Part shown: piece by piece, positions 1 through 6,729 of the stretch
Layout: each line of letters opens with the position of its first letter
How positions within the stretch are numbered: position 1 is the stretch's first letter
Assembly (NCBI GenBank): GCA_937892925.1
Contig: CALBHX010000011.1
Span: 1 to 7,931 of the forward strand
Reading direction: 5' to 3'
Length of the DNA stretch: 7,931 bases
DNA from: an uncultured Lentisphaeraceae bacterium
Lineage (GTDB): Bacteria > Verrucomicrobiota > Kiritimatiellia > RFP12 > DVOR01
Program-made: the position numbers and the translations under genes
Notes under the pieces: model-generated
What the model was told of the DNA's origin: nothing
The model's input: the letters and a program-made list of their open reading frames with translations, nothing else
Databases searched by the model: none

Positions 1-822
1 TCGGCGTTTTGCGCCCTGTTCATCCCGCTGCGTTATGCCGGCTCGTGGCCGCGGGCGCGGCGGTTTGGGGTGTTAGCGGCGCTGGCCGTAGGCGCACTGG
101 CGGTATTTGGAACAGCGGCGTTTCGAATTCATGCCGCAACCGCCAATGCGGCGCGTGCCCGGGCGCTGCGCAGCGCCGTTTCCCTGGAGGCACGCCAGGC
201 CGCGCTGAAGCTGCCGGAATATCACGCCATCCCTGCGCTCGACACGGTGTTCCTGGAGCTTGCCGAAACGCCGTGGGCAGATTATCTGGCGCACCCCATG
301 CTGATGCGTTCGGGCTATCAGGGAATTCTGGCGCTTCGGCAGGCAGCGGCTTATCCATGGTTTGGCACCGGGGCGTGGAGCTTCCGCTGGCTGAACGCGC
401 ACTTTATTCGCCCGGATTCTCCGGAAGAGCAGGAATGGCTCAAGGCGCGGCTGAGCGTGGGGCAGGCCAACGTCCATAACGACACGCTCCAATTTCTGGC
501 CGAGCATGGCTGGGTTGGCTTCGGGCTGATGCTTGCGTGCGTGGCGCTGCTGCTGGGGCCTTTTCTGCGGCTGCTGTGGGTTAGCCCCGCGCGGGTTGCA
601 AGCGATGTTCAGGCCGATCGCTGCTGGGTAAACCGCCTGAACGTCTGGCTGATTTTTGCCCTGCTGGCCACCACGCTGCTGGCCGCGCACAGTTTTATCG
701 ATCTCGTCTTCAGAAGCCCGGCCTGTATGCTGCTTTACGGGCTTCTCTTCGTCTGCGCGGAAGGGTTCGTTCCGCGCGCACGCCCCCTCCAACCCAAAAC
801 GGAAGGCTCTGCCCATGCGTAA
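1..822 (+). CDS. O-antigen ligase/polymerase family membrane protein, 5'-truncated
   Basis: The reading frame is open from the first base, so the N-terminus lies outside the window; 273 residues are visible, against roughly 400-700 for this family. The visible part has a hydrophobic segment near residues 23-41, then a long soluble (probably periplasmic) loop, then three hydrophobic segments near 172-194, 214-237 and 241-255. In the loop, PWFGTG is followed by HNDTLQFLAEHGWVGFG (histidine at residue 159), the usual end of the catalytic loop in WaaL/Wzy-type (Wzy_C) proteins. The later HSFIDLVFRSPA also fits the family. Such inner-membrane proteins polymerise undecaprenyl-linked glycan repeats or transfer them to an acceptor; ligase and polymerase cannot be told apart here. 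The stop codon overlaps the rmlA start, suggesting translational coupling. The G-rich coding strand differs from the C-rich genes downstream. The family call is firm, the exact role is not. Confidence 0.8.
   Translation, partial: SAFCALFIPLRYAGSWPRARRFGVLAALAVGALAVFGTAAFRIHAATANAARARALRSAVSLEARQAALKLPEYHAIPALDTVFLELAETPWADYLAHPMLMRSGYQGILALRQAAAYPWFGTGAWSFRWLNAHFIRPDSPEEQEWLKARLSVGQANVHNDTLQFLAEHGWVGFGLMLACVALLLGPFLRLLWVSPARVASDVQADRCWVNRLNVWLIFALLATTLLAAHSFIDLVFRSPACMLLYGLLFVCAEGFVPRARPLQPKTEGSAHA
801..806 (+). promoter_or_regulatory. Ribosome binding site of rmlA
   Basis: GGAAGG lies 8 bases before the ATG at 815. It supports 815 as the rmlA start over the upstream in-frame ATG at 656. It lies inside the end of the preceding coding region. 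Confidence 0.65.
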
Positions 823-1690
823 AGGAATCATTCTGGCCGGCGGCGCCGGCACACGCCTCTACCCGGCCACATCGATCATCTGCAAGCAGCTGCTGCCTAT
901 TTACGACAAGCCGATGATCTATTACCCGCTCTCCACGCTGATGCTCGCCGGCATCCGCGATATTCTCATCATTTCCACCCCCGAGGCCACCCCCCTCTTT
1001 GAGCGGCTGCTGGGCAGCGGCGCGGAGATTGGCCTGCGCCTCTCCTACAAAGTCCAGGAAACGCCCAACGGCCTCGCACAGGCCTTCGTGCTGGGGAAGG
1101 ACTTCATTGGGAGCGACCCGGTGTGCCTGATTCTGGGCGACAATATCTTCTACGGGCAGAGCTTCGGGCGGATGCTCCAGGAAGCCGCCGCCACGCCCGG
1201 GGCCACGGTCTTCGGCTACTACGTGCGCGACCCTGAGCGTTTCGGTGTGGTGGCCTTCGATTCCGAAGGCAAAGCCGTCTCCATCGAGGAAAAACCCGCC
1301 AAGCCCAAAAGCAACTACGCCGTTACCGGGCTCTATTTCTATGATAACGATGTGGTGCGCATCGCCGAAACACTCAAGCCCTCCCCCCGCGGCGAATATG
1401 AGATTACCGACGTCAACCGCGCCTATCTCGCCCAGGGCAAGCTCAACGTCCGCCTCCTCGGGCGCGGCTTCGCTTGGCTTGATACCGGCACCCACGACGC
1501 CCTCCAAGACGCCTCCAGCTACGTCCGCACCATTCAGGAGCGCCAAGGTCTCAAAATCGCCTGCATCGAAGAAATCGCCTGGCGCATGGGCTTCATCACC
1601 CGCGAGCAAATGCTCCGCGCCGCCGAAAAAACCCGCAAATCCACCTACGGCCAATACATTCTTGATATCGCCGCGCGTGAAGAACCCTGA
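815..1690 (+). CDS. rmlA: Glucose-1-phosphate thymidylyltransferase (dTDP-glucose pyrophosphorylase)
   Basis: RmlA joins dTTP and alpha-D-glucose 1-phosphate to give dTDP-glucose and pyrophosphate, the first step of dTDP-L-rhamnose and many dTDP-deoxysugar pathways; it is cytosolic. The 291-residue product has the usual family length. It carries the nucleotide-binding signature GGAGTRL (residues 9-15), then KQLLPIYDKPMIYYPL (24-39), the metal/nucleotide site LGDNIFYG (D109), and further on EKPAKPKSNYAVTGLYFYD, EITDVNRAYL and WLDTGTHDAL, all typical of RmlA. The frame runs open to an ATG at 656, but homology begins at 815 (MRKGIILAGG), which has its own Shine-Dalgarno sequence, so 815 is the start. 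It overlaps the preceding gene by 8 bases and is followed by rmlC after 13 bases, so the three are probably one transcript. The first half is balanced in G and C on the coding strand, the second half is C-rich. Confidence 0.96.
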   Translation: MRKGIILAGGAGTRLYPATSIICKQLLPIYDKPMIYYPLSTLMLAGIRDILIISTPEATPLFERLLGSGAEIGLRLSYKVQETPNGLAQAFVLGKDFIGSDPVCLILGDNIFYGQSFGRMLQEAAATPGATVFGYYVRDPERFGVVAFDSEGKAVSIEEKPAKPKSNYAVTGLYFYDNDVVRIAETLKPSPRGEYEITDVNRAYLAQGKLNVRLLGRGFAWLDTGTHDALQDASSYVRTIQERQGLKIACIEEIAWRMGFITREQMLRAAEKTRKSTYGQYILDIAAREEP

Positions 1691-1694
1691 GGAG
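1688..1694 (+). promoter_or_regulatory. Ribosome binding site of rmlC, overlapping the rmlA stop
   Basis: TGAGGAG contains the rmlA stop codon and a strong GAGGAG Shine-Dalgarno core 9 bases before the rmlC ATG at 1704. A ribosome ending rmlA would stop on this site, which suggests coupled translation. Confidence 0.75.
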
Positions 1695-1703
1695 CCGCTT
1701 TCC

Positions 1704-2264
1704 ATGGAAGTTATCCCCACCGCCATTCCCGAAGTTAAAGTTATCATCCCCCGCGTCTTCCGCGATGCGCGCGGCTACTTCGCCGAAACCTACAACGCCG
1801 CGCGCTACCATGCCGCCGGCATCCCAGCAGACTTTGTTCAAGACAATGAAAGCTGCTCTATGCGCGGCGTTATCCGCGGCCTCCACTGGCAGGCCGCCCC
1901 GCACACCCAGGCCAAGCTCGTCCGCGTTATCCGCGGCGCGGTGTGGGATGTTGCCGTGGATATCCGCAAAAACTCCCCCACCTTCGGCCGCTATGTAGCC
2001 GAGCTTCTCACCGCCGAAAACGGACATCAGTTTTACATCCCCCGCGGCTTCGCCCACGGTTTCGCTGTCCTCGAAGACCATACCCTCTTCGCCTACAAAT
2101 GCGATAACCTCTACGCCCCCGAAGCTGAGCGCGGCCTCCGCTTTGACGATCCGGCTCTCGGCATCCCCTGGCCCGACCTCATGACCGCCCCCATCCTCTC
2201 CGAAAAAGACACCCGCCACCCCCTTCTCTCCGGTATCACCCCCTGGGAAGATCTGCGCGGATAA
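1704..2264 (+). CDS. rmlC: dTDP-4-dehydrorhamnose 3,5-epimerase
   Basis: RmlC epimerises C3 and C5 of dTDP-4-keto-6-deoxy-D-glucose, the third step of dTDP-L-rhamnose synthesis. The 186-residue product matches the usual length of about 180-190. The cupin-fold signatures are present in order: DARGYFAETYN (21-31), the substrate-binding stretch DNESCSMRGVIRGLHWQ with the catalytic-type histidine H61, KLVRVIRGAVWDVAVDIR (71-88), IPRGFAHGF (112-120) and YKCDNLYAPEAERGLRFDDP (131-150) with the expected tyrosine Y137. The frame is open well upstream, overlapping rmlA, but that part has no family similarity, and the ATG at 1704 has a strong Shine-Dalgarno sequence. RmlB (dehydratase) and RmlD (reductase) are not in the window, so the pathway must be completed elsewhere, perhaps upstream. 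Confidence 0.96.
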   Translation: MEVIPTAIPEVKVIIPRVFRDARGYFAETYNAARYHAAGIPADFVQDNESCSMRGVIRGLHWQAAPHTQAKLVRVIRGAVWDVAVDIRKNSPTFGRYVAELLTAENGHQFYIPRGFAHGFAVLEDHTLFAYKCDNLYAPEAERGLRFDDPALGIPWPDLMTAPILSEKDTRHPLLSGITPWEDLRG

Positions 2265-2402
2265 CCTCCCCCTCCCAGCGAATGCACAACGCGGCGTAGG
2301 GCAACTGCTCCTATGGTGAAAGCGAAGCTGCGCACCAAACCGCCCCTTCCGCCCCCGCCGCCAAACGCCGTATTCAGCTCCCGTTTATCCTGTAAAGCCG
2401 CC

Positions 2403-3197
2403 ATGAACAAATATCTTGCCTACGCCGAGGCCTGCCTCCGCCAAGCCCAGTGCCCCCTCTCCGTCAGCGATATGTGGAGCTCCCCCAGCTTCGCCGCGCA
2501 CCGCAAACACCTCGAGCCCTACGGCAAAACGCCATGGAGTTCCCTTGGTGCCGCACTTTACCTCGATATCAAGAACAACCCGCAAAGCCCCTTCTGCCGC
2601 CCAGACAAAGGCCTTTTCGCCCTCAAGGAATTCACGCTCAAAGAAAAAGCCAAAGCCCCCCTCCCCCAGCCCATACAAACCGCACAGGACGCCTTCCGCG
2701 ATGCAGAGCTCCAGGCCAACGAAGAATTGAAGAAAACCCTGCGCAGCGTGATCAGCAACATGACGCCAAGTGCTTTCGAAGAGCTGGTCAACCGCCTCAT
2801 CGTTAAAATGGGGTTCGGCTGCCGCCACGAAACCACGCCCAGCTCGCACGATGGCGGCATCGACGGCATCGTTTACGGCGACGCCCTCGGGCTCAACGTT
2901 GTCTTCGTTCAATCCAAACACTACAACCCGCGTTACAACGTGCAGAACCCCGAAATCCAGCAATTCATCGGTGCGCTCTGCGGGCGCGACGGCGTTTTTG
3001 TTACCAGCTCCGACTTCTCCCCAAAAGCCCGCGCCACCGCCGCCAATCCCGGCACCTCCGTCCGTATCGCCCTCATCAACGGTGAAGACCTCATCGCCTA
3101 CCTCATCAAATACGGCATCGGCATCCAGACGCGCCACGTCTACACCCTGCGCGAAATCGATACCGCCTTCTATGAAGAACTCAACGATGCCTACTAA
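2403..3197 (+). CDS. HARE-HTH/Mrr-like restriction endonuclease
   Basis: This 264-residue protein has two recognisable domains. Residues 1-76 look like the HARE-HTH winged helix: YAEACLRQAQCPLSVSDMW, then GKTPWSSLGAALYLDIKNN, then SPFCRPDKGLFALKE, matching that family's start, its KTP-helix and its final strand. Residues about 110-260 are an Mrr_cat (PD-(D/E)xK) nuclease domain: MTPSAFEELVNRLIVKMGF with the conserved acidic pair E126-E127, then HDGGIDGIVYGD with D154 as the likely catalytic acid, then VFVQSKHY giving the Q170-x-K172 motif. Bacterial Mrr enzymes cut modified foreign DNA, and HARE-HTH has been proposed to sense modified bases; activity and target here are inferred. An upstream in-frame ATG (2313) would add a Pro-rich extension with no domain, so 2403 is preferred, although its ribosome site is weak. 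There is no methylase, specificity subunit or helicase beside it. It follows rmlC after 138 bases and may be a separate insertion in a polysaccharide region. Confidence 0.88.
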   Translation: MNKYLAYAEACLRQAQCPLSVSDMWSSPSFAAHRKHLEPYGKTPWSSLGAALYLDIKNNPQSPFCRPDKGLFALKEFTLKEKAKAPLPQPIQTAQDAFRDAELQANEELKKTLRSVISNMTPSAFEELVNRLIVKMGFGCRHETTPSSHDGGIDGIVYGDALGLNVVFVQSKHYNPRYNVQNPEIQQFIGALCGRDGVFVTSSDFSPKARATAANPGTSVRIALINGEDLIAYLIKYGIGIQTRHVYTLREIDTAFYEELNDAY

Positions 3198-3285
3198 CGC
3201 TTTCCCCAGCCGCAGCTCCCCTGCGCGCCCACTGTACAGCAAGTTTCTCCCTCACACGCTAACCCACCCATTTGAAAGAATTCCC

Positions 3286-4080
3286 ATGAAGCCCTTCCCC
3301 CTGCGCACCTGCGCCGCAACACTCCTCCTCTCCTTCACCTCCGCCCTCCACGCCCATGCGCCCCTCCCGCTCTGGCCCCAGGGCGCCCCGGGCGCCGTTA
3401 CCTCCGAGCCTGAAACCATTGTCAACGGCCACCTCCAAAACGTCAGCCGCCCCACCCTCGAATTCCTCCCCGCCCCCCTCCCAGAAGGCCAAACCGCGCC
3501 CGTCATCCTCGTTGCTCCCGGCGGCGCCTATCAAGTCCTCGCCTACGACAAAGAAGGCCTCGAAATCGGCCGCTGGCTCAACACCCTCGGCTTTCATGCC
3601 GCCGTTCTCAAATACCGCATCCCCAATAACCGCGAAGGCGCCCTCCAAGATGCCCGCCAAGCGCTTGCCCTGCTTCGTGAACACACCGCCGCCTGGCATA
3701 TCCGCCCAAACGCCATTGGCATGATCGGCTTCTCCGCAGGCGCTCACCTCACCGCACGCCTCCTCGCCCAGGAAAACCACGGTCTCGCGTTCGCCCTCTT
3801 CATCTATCCGGCCTACCTCAGCCAGAATGGCCAAACCCTTGCGCCCGACGTCCTCCCCGCCAAACCCCACGTCCCCACCTTCATCGCCCAATGCCGCGAT
3901 GACCGCGCCTACGTCTTTTCCTCCCTCGGCTACATGACCCGCGCCATCACCCACAACCTCCCCGTTTCCCTCCGCCTCTACGCCAACGGCGGCCACGGCT
4001 TCGGCCTCCGCCGCAAACTCCCCGCCGAATGCGCCCGCTGGCCCGAAGACGCAGCCAACTGGCTCCGCGCCCTCCCCTAA
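3286..4080 (+). CDS. Secreted alpha/beta hydrolase, acetyl-xylan/feruloyl esterase-like
   Basis: The 264-residue product begins with a Sec signal peptide (MKPFPLRTCAATLLLSF...ALHAHA, cleavage near residue 25), so it probably acts in the periplasm or outside. The mature start PLWPQGAPGAV is the lead-in seen in xylan-esterase-like hydrolases of Bacteroidetes and PVC bacteria. The fold's landmarks follow: the oxyanion-hole stretch APGGAY (77-82), AVLKYRIPN (106-114), the nucleophile elbow GFSAGAH with S150, the acid in QCRDDRAY (D205 most likely) and the histidine in NGGHGFGL (H237). Family members remove acetyl or feruloyl groups from plant polysaccharides; the substrate here is not shown by sequence. 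The frame is open far upstream through the nuclease gene, but the signal peptide and an AG-rich GAAAGA just before 3286 fix the start. An intrinsic terminator lies 30 bases after the stop. No lipobox is seen. Confidence 0.88.
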   Translation: MKPFPLRTCAATLLLSFTSALHAHAPLPLWPQGAPGAVTSEPETIVNGHLQNVSRPTLEFLPAPLPEGQTAPVILVAPGGAYQVLAYDKEGLEIGRWLNTLGFHAAVLKYRIPNNREGALQDARQALALLREHTAAWHIRPNAIGMIGFSAGAHLTARLLAQENHGLAFALFIYPAYLSQNGQTLAPDVLPAKPHVPTFIAQCRDDRAYVFSSLGYMTRAITHNLPVSLRLYANGGHGFGLRRKLPAECARWPEDAANWLRALP

Positions 4081-4109
4081 TCCAAACCGGAACGCAAAAC
4101 CCTGTCCCT

Positions 4110-4137
4110 CCCCGGGTTCCCCCCGGGGCTTTTATTT
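4110..4137 (+). terminator. Rho-independent terminator after the esterase gene
   Basis: CCCCGGG (4110-4116) pairs perfectly with CCCGGGG (4122-4128) across a 5-base loop and is followed at once by CTTTTATTT. This all-G/C 7-bp stem plus T tract should end transcription of the upstream block and separates it from the GH31 gene. Confidence 0.85.
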
Positions 4138-4397
4138 GCCATTTAAACACGCACACCCGCGTTTCCCTCCGCTTCCACCCAGATACACCCCTGCGCGCCG
4201 GGTTTACACTCCGCCCGCCCCCCATTCACGCCAAAGCCGCCCCGCGTTGAACCTCAGCCCGGGGCACGCTTTTTGCACCCATGCACACGCAAAAACACAC
4301 CCCGCCCATCCCAAAGCCCCCACCCGACCCCGCCACATGACAAAACATGATAAACTCGTCTTACCCAGCGGAAACAACGGTGAAAGGATCCCACGCA
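4138..4397. other. Long leader/intergenic region before the GH31 gene
   Basis: These 260 bases hold no credible gene. The + strand is rich in C and A and poor in T, with many CAC/ACA/CCC runs. The promoter of the GH31 gene should lie here because a terminator precedes it, but I find no convincing -35/-10 pair: TTTACA (4203-4208) and TTGAAC (4247-4252) have no good -10 at 16-18 bases. Closest to the gene, ACATGA occurs twice with a 10-base period (4335-4340 and 4345-4350), and the second copy runs into TAAACT, a weak -10-like element. No operator or riboswitch is recognisable. Confidence 0.5.
4382..4388 (+). promoter_or_regulatory. Ribosome binding site of the GH31 gene
   Basis: GAAAGGA lies 9 bases before the ATG at 4398. 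It supports the start directly before the signal peptide over the in-frame ATG at 4347. Confidence 0.7.
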
Positions 4398-6575
4398 ATG
4401 AAACGACTCGTAGCCCTCTTTTTTGGCGCACTTCTTGGCCTTGGCGCACGCGGACAAACCGCCGAAACCACCCTTGAAACCCAGCTGCGGGCAGATAAAC
4501 CCGGAGCCATCCTCACCGTTACCCCAACCCAAGTGCTCTTCATGCCCCCGAAGGTCCCCTTCAGCGCTTGGCAAAACACGCCCATCTGGGCCGACGGCGC
4601 ACGGCCAAAACCCTCCGCTCAAGGCACGCCAAAAGGTTGGAAAGGCCTCACAGCCGCCTTTCATGACGCCTTCGGGCGCGCACAGGCCACCGTCAATATC
4701 CCCGCCGGAACCGACCTCTACGGCACCGGCGAAGTCCTCGGCCCTCTGCGCCGAAACGGCCAAACCATAACCCTCTGGAATCAAGACAACTACGGCTATC
4801 AACCCTCCCCCCCCCCCCGCCTCTATCAAAGCCACCCCTGGGTGCTCGGCCTCCGCCCAGACGGTTCAGCCTTCGGCGTCTTGGCCGATTCCACCTACCG
4901 CGGCTCCATCACCCTCACCGAAACCCAAATCCGTTTCGACTTTGAAGGCCCCGTCTACCCCCTCCTCATCATCGAGGGATCCGATCCAGCCGACGTGCTC
5001 CGGCAGTTGGCCGACCGTACCGGCCATATGCCCCTGCCCCCCCTCTGGGCTCTGGGCTATCAGCAAAGCCGCTTCGGTTACAAATCTGCCGCAGACTGCC
5101 TGCGCATCGCCCAAACCTTCCGAAATAAACGGATCCCCTGCGACGTCATGTGGATGGATATCGATTATATGGACGGTTACCGCGTTTTCACCTTTAACCC
5201 TAAAACCTTCCCCAATCCAAAAGCCTATATGGCCGAACTCCACCGCCTCAACCTCAAAGGCATCTGGATGATCGACCCCGGCGTTAAAACCGACCCCGCC
5301 TATGCCGTCTATCAACAAGGCCAGGACGGAAACCACTGGGTTAAAACAGCCGACACCCAAACCGACTTCATCGGGCGCGTCTGGCCCGGAAACTGCAAAT
5401 TCCCCGACTTTACCCGCGCCGAAACCCGCGCCTGGTGGAGCCGCCTCACCGCTAGCTTCGTCACCCAAAACGACATCGACGGGCTGTGGAACGACATGAA
5501 CGAACCCGCCGTCTTCGACGGCACCGCCCACACCATGCCCCCCGATAACTTCCACCGCGGCGACGGCGCCCTCTTCACCCCCGGCCCGCACGTCCGCTAC
5601 CACAACATCTACGGCATGCAAATGATCCGCGCCTCCCGCCAAGGCCTCCTCAACGCCCGCCCCAACTGCCGCCCCTTCATCCTCACACGCGCCAACTTTC
5701 TCGGCGGCCAGCGCTACGGCGCCACCTGGACCGGCGACAACCTCTCCTCCCCCGCACATCTGCGCCTCAGTATCCCCATGACCCTCACCCTCGGCCTCTC
5801 CGGCCAGCCCTTCAACGGCCCAGACCTCGGCGGTTTCGGCAACAGCTGCACCCCGCAGCTCATGCGCCAGTGGGTCGGCTTCGGCGCCTTCTTCCCCTTC
5901 TGCAGAAACCACGCCTGCAAAGGCACCAAAGCCCAGGAACCCTGGGCACTCGGTAAAGAAACTGAAACCGTTTTCCGCACCGCCCTGGAGCGCCGATATG
6001 CCCTCCTCCCCTATCTTTACACCCTCTTCCGTGAAGCTGCCGAAACGGGTGCCCCCATTCTCCGCCCCCTCTTCTTTGCTGATCCGAAAGACCCGGCACT
6101 CCGCCGGGAAGAACAAGCCTTTCTCCTCGGCGGCGATGTACTCGTGCTTCCTGCCTTCGCCACCCATCCCGCACGCCCAAAAGGAAACTGGGCCCCGGTA
6201 TCACTCCTCAATTCTCCTGCCGAACATCACCCCGATCAAGCCGCCCTGCTGCTCCGCCCCGGCGCCATCCTTCCTGTTATCAAACCCGCGCAAAGCACTG
6301 AAGAAGCCGACTTTTCCGACCTCACACTTCTGGCCAACCCGAATGAAAACGGCATGGCAGAAGGTCTCCTTTACGAGGACACCGGAGACGGATTTGGCTA
6401 CCAAACCGGCGATTATTGCCTGACGCGCTTGCACTTGGAAAACAAAAACGGATCCCCTACCCTCACTGCCACACACATCGAAGGCGCCCGTTCAAGCGCC
6501 GTCAAAAACACCACGCTTAAACTCCTTTCGAATCCCCCTGAAAAACAAACCGAAAACAAAAACAAACGGTCCTAA
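4398..6575 (+). CDS. Secreted glycoside hydrolase family 31, probable alpha-glucosidase
   Basis: The 725-residue enzyme starts with a signal peptide (MKRLVALFFGALLGLGARG, cleavage near 20-22), so it acts in the periplasm or outside. An N-terminal beta-sandwich part contains DLYGTGEVLGPLRRNG and the PLLIIEGSDPADVLRQ stretch. The (beta/alpha)8 barrel then begins with PPLWALGYQQSRFGY. CDVMWMDIDYMDGYRVFTF carries the subsite acids D254 and D256. GLWNDMNEPAVF gives the nucleophile D366, and ATWTGDN gives the acid/base D447. PFNGPDLGGF and the all-beta C-terminal region (LLGGDVLVLP, LLLRPGAILP) complete the family layout, and the length is normal. These retaining enzymes release alpha-linked sugars from non-reducing ends; the IDYMDGYR motif favours alpha-glucosidase over alpha-xylosidase, but the linkage is not fixed. 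A run of 12 C (4807-4818) encodes part of a proline stretch. A terminator precedes the gene and a hairpin follows it, so it is probably its own transcription unit. Confidence 0.93.
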   Translation: MKRLVALFFGALLGLGARGQTAETTLETQLRADKPGAILTVTPTQVLFMPPKVPFSAWQNTPIWADGARPKPSAQGTPKGWKGLTAAFHDAFGRAQATVNIPAGTDLYGTGEVLGPLRRNGQTITLWNQDNYGYQPSPPPRLYQSHPWVLGLRPDGSAFGVLADSTYRGSITLTETQIRFDFEGPVYPLLIIEGSDPADVLRQLADRTGHMPLPPLWALGYQQSRFGYKSAADCLRIAQTFRNKRIPCDVMWMDIDYMDGYRVFTFNPKTFPNPKAYMAELHRLNLKGIWMIDPGVKTDPAYAVYQQGQDGNHWVKTADTQTDFIGRVWPGNCKFPDFTRAETRAWWSRLTASFVTQNDIDGLWNDMNEPAVFDGTAHTMPPDNFHRGDGALFTPGPHVRYHNIYGMQMIRASRQGLLNARPNCRPFILTRANFLGGQRYGATWTGDNLSSPAHLRLSIPMTLTLGLSGQPFNGPDLGGFGNSCTPQLMRQWVGFGAFFPFCRNHACKGTKAQEPWALGKETETVFRTALERRYALLPYLYTLFREAAETGAPILRPLFFADPKDPALRREEQAFLLGGDVLVLPAFATHPARPKGNWAPVSLLNSPAEHHPDQAALLLRPGAILPVIKPAQSTEEADFSDLTLLANPNENGMAEGLLYEDTGDGFGYQTGDYCLTRLHLENKNGSPTLTATHIEGARSSAVKNTTLKLLSNPPEKQTENKNKRS
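4807..4818 (+). repeat. Homopolymer of 12 C inside the GH31 coding region
   Basis: Twelve consecutive C lie in frame and encode most of a Ser-Pro-Pro-Pro-Arg stretch at residues 137-141. Tracts this long are prone to slippage. Loss of one C would move translation into a frame that ends at the TGA at 5269-5271, before both catalytic aspartates. Confidence 0.9.
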
Positions 6576-6654
6576 AACGCCCCCACTGAGACCTGCCAGA
6601 ATAAGCTCCCAATAGACCCCATCGCCTTCATACCCAACTCATAACAAAATAAAT

Positions 6655-6682
6655 ACGGCGGAAGACGACATGCTTCCGCCGT
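6655..6682. terminator. Bidirectional hairpin between the convergent GH31 and mnmG genes
   Basis: ACGGCGGAAG (6655-6664) and CTTCCGCCGT (6673-6682) form a perfect 10-bp stem with an 8-base loop. On the + strand TAAATTTAATTCTTTT follows; on the - strand ATTTATTTTG follows. Both are T-rich, and the hairpin sits between two convergent stop codons, so it likely ends transcription from both sides. The rest of the 154-base gap (6576-6729) shows nothing else. Confidence 0.82.
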
Positions 6683-6729
6683 TAAATTTAATTCTTTTCG
6701 CAGCGTACACCCTGCCCTGCGCAAGTACA

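Noticed and set aside
656..814. N-terminal extension of rmlA from the ATG at 656
   Set aside because: It lies inside the ligase-like gene in another frame, has no RmlA similarity, and the ATG at 815 has a good ribosome site and starts with the family motif.
710..1747. 345-codon open frame on the - strand opposite rmlA
   Set aside because: Same low-complexity Gly/Ala/Val pattern, and it lies opposite an unmistakable rmlA.
2313..2402. N-terminal extension of the nuclease from the ATG at 2313
   Set aside because: It would add a 30-residue Pro-rich segment with no domain; the HARE-HTH domain begins right at the ATG at 2403.
2385..3242. 285-codon open frame on the - strand opposite the Mrr-like gene
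   Set aside because: Composition is a mirror of the C-rich + strand gene and no domain is recognisable.
4203..4275. Possible promoters starting from TTTACA (4203) or TTGAAC (4247)
   Set aside because: No acceptable -10 hexamer lies at 16-18 bases; TTTTTG after TTGAAC is a poor match.
4347..4397. N-terminal extension of the GH31 enzyme from the ATG at 4347
   Set aside because: It would bury the signal peptide behind 17 polar residues, while the ATG at 4398 has a Shine-Dalgarno sequence 9 bases upstream.
4866..6167. 433-codon open frame on the - strand opposite the GH31 gene
   Set aside because: Its product is rich in Gly, Ala, Val and Glu with no recognisable domain, as expected from reading the reverse of a gene with C-ending codons. 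The + strand frame has full GH31 motifs.
4386..6455. Four GGATCC sites in and just before the GH31 gene, two within a shared ACGGATCCCCT
   Set aside because: They fall in different coding contexts with unrelated flanks and are best explained by codon choice and chance, not by a repeat element.
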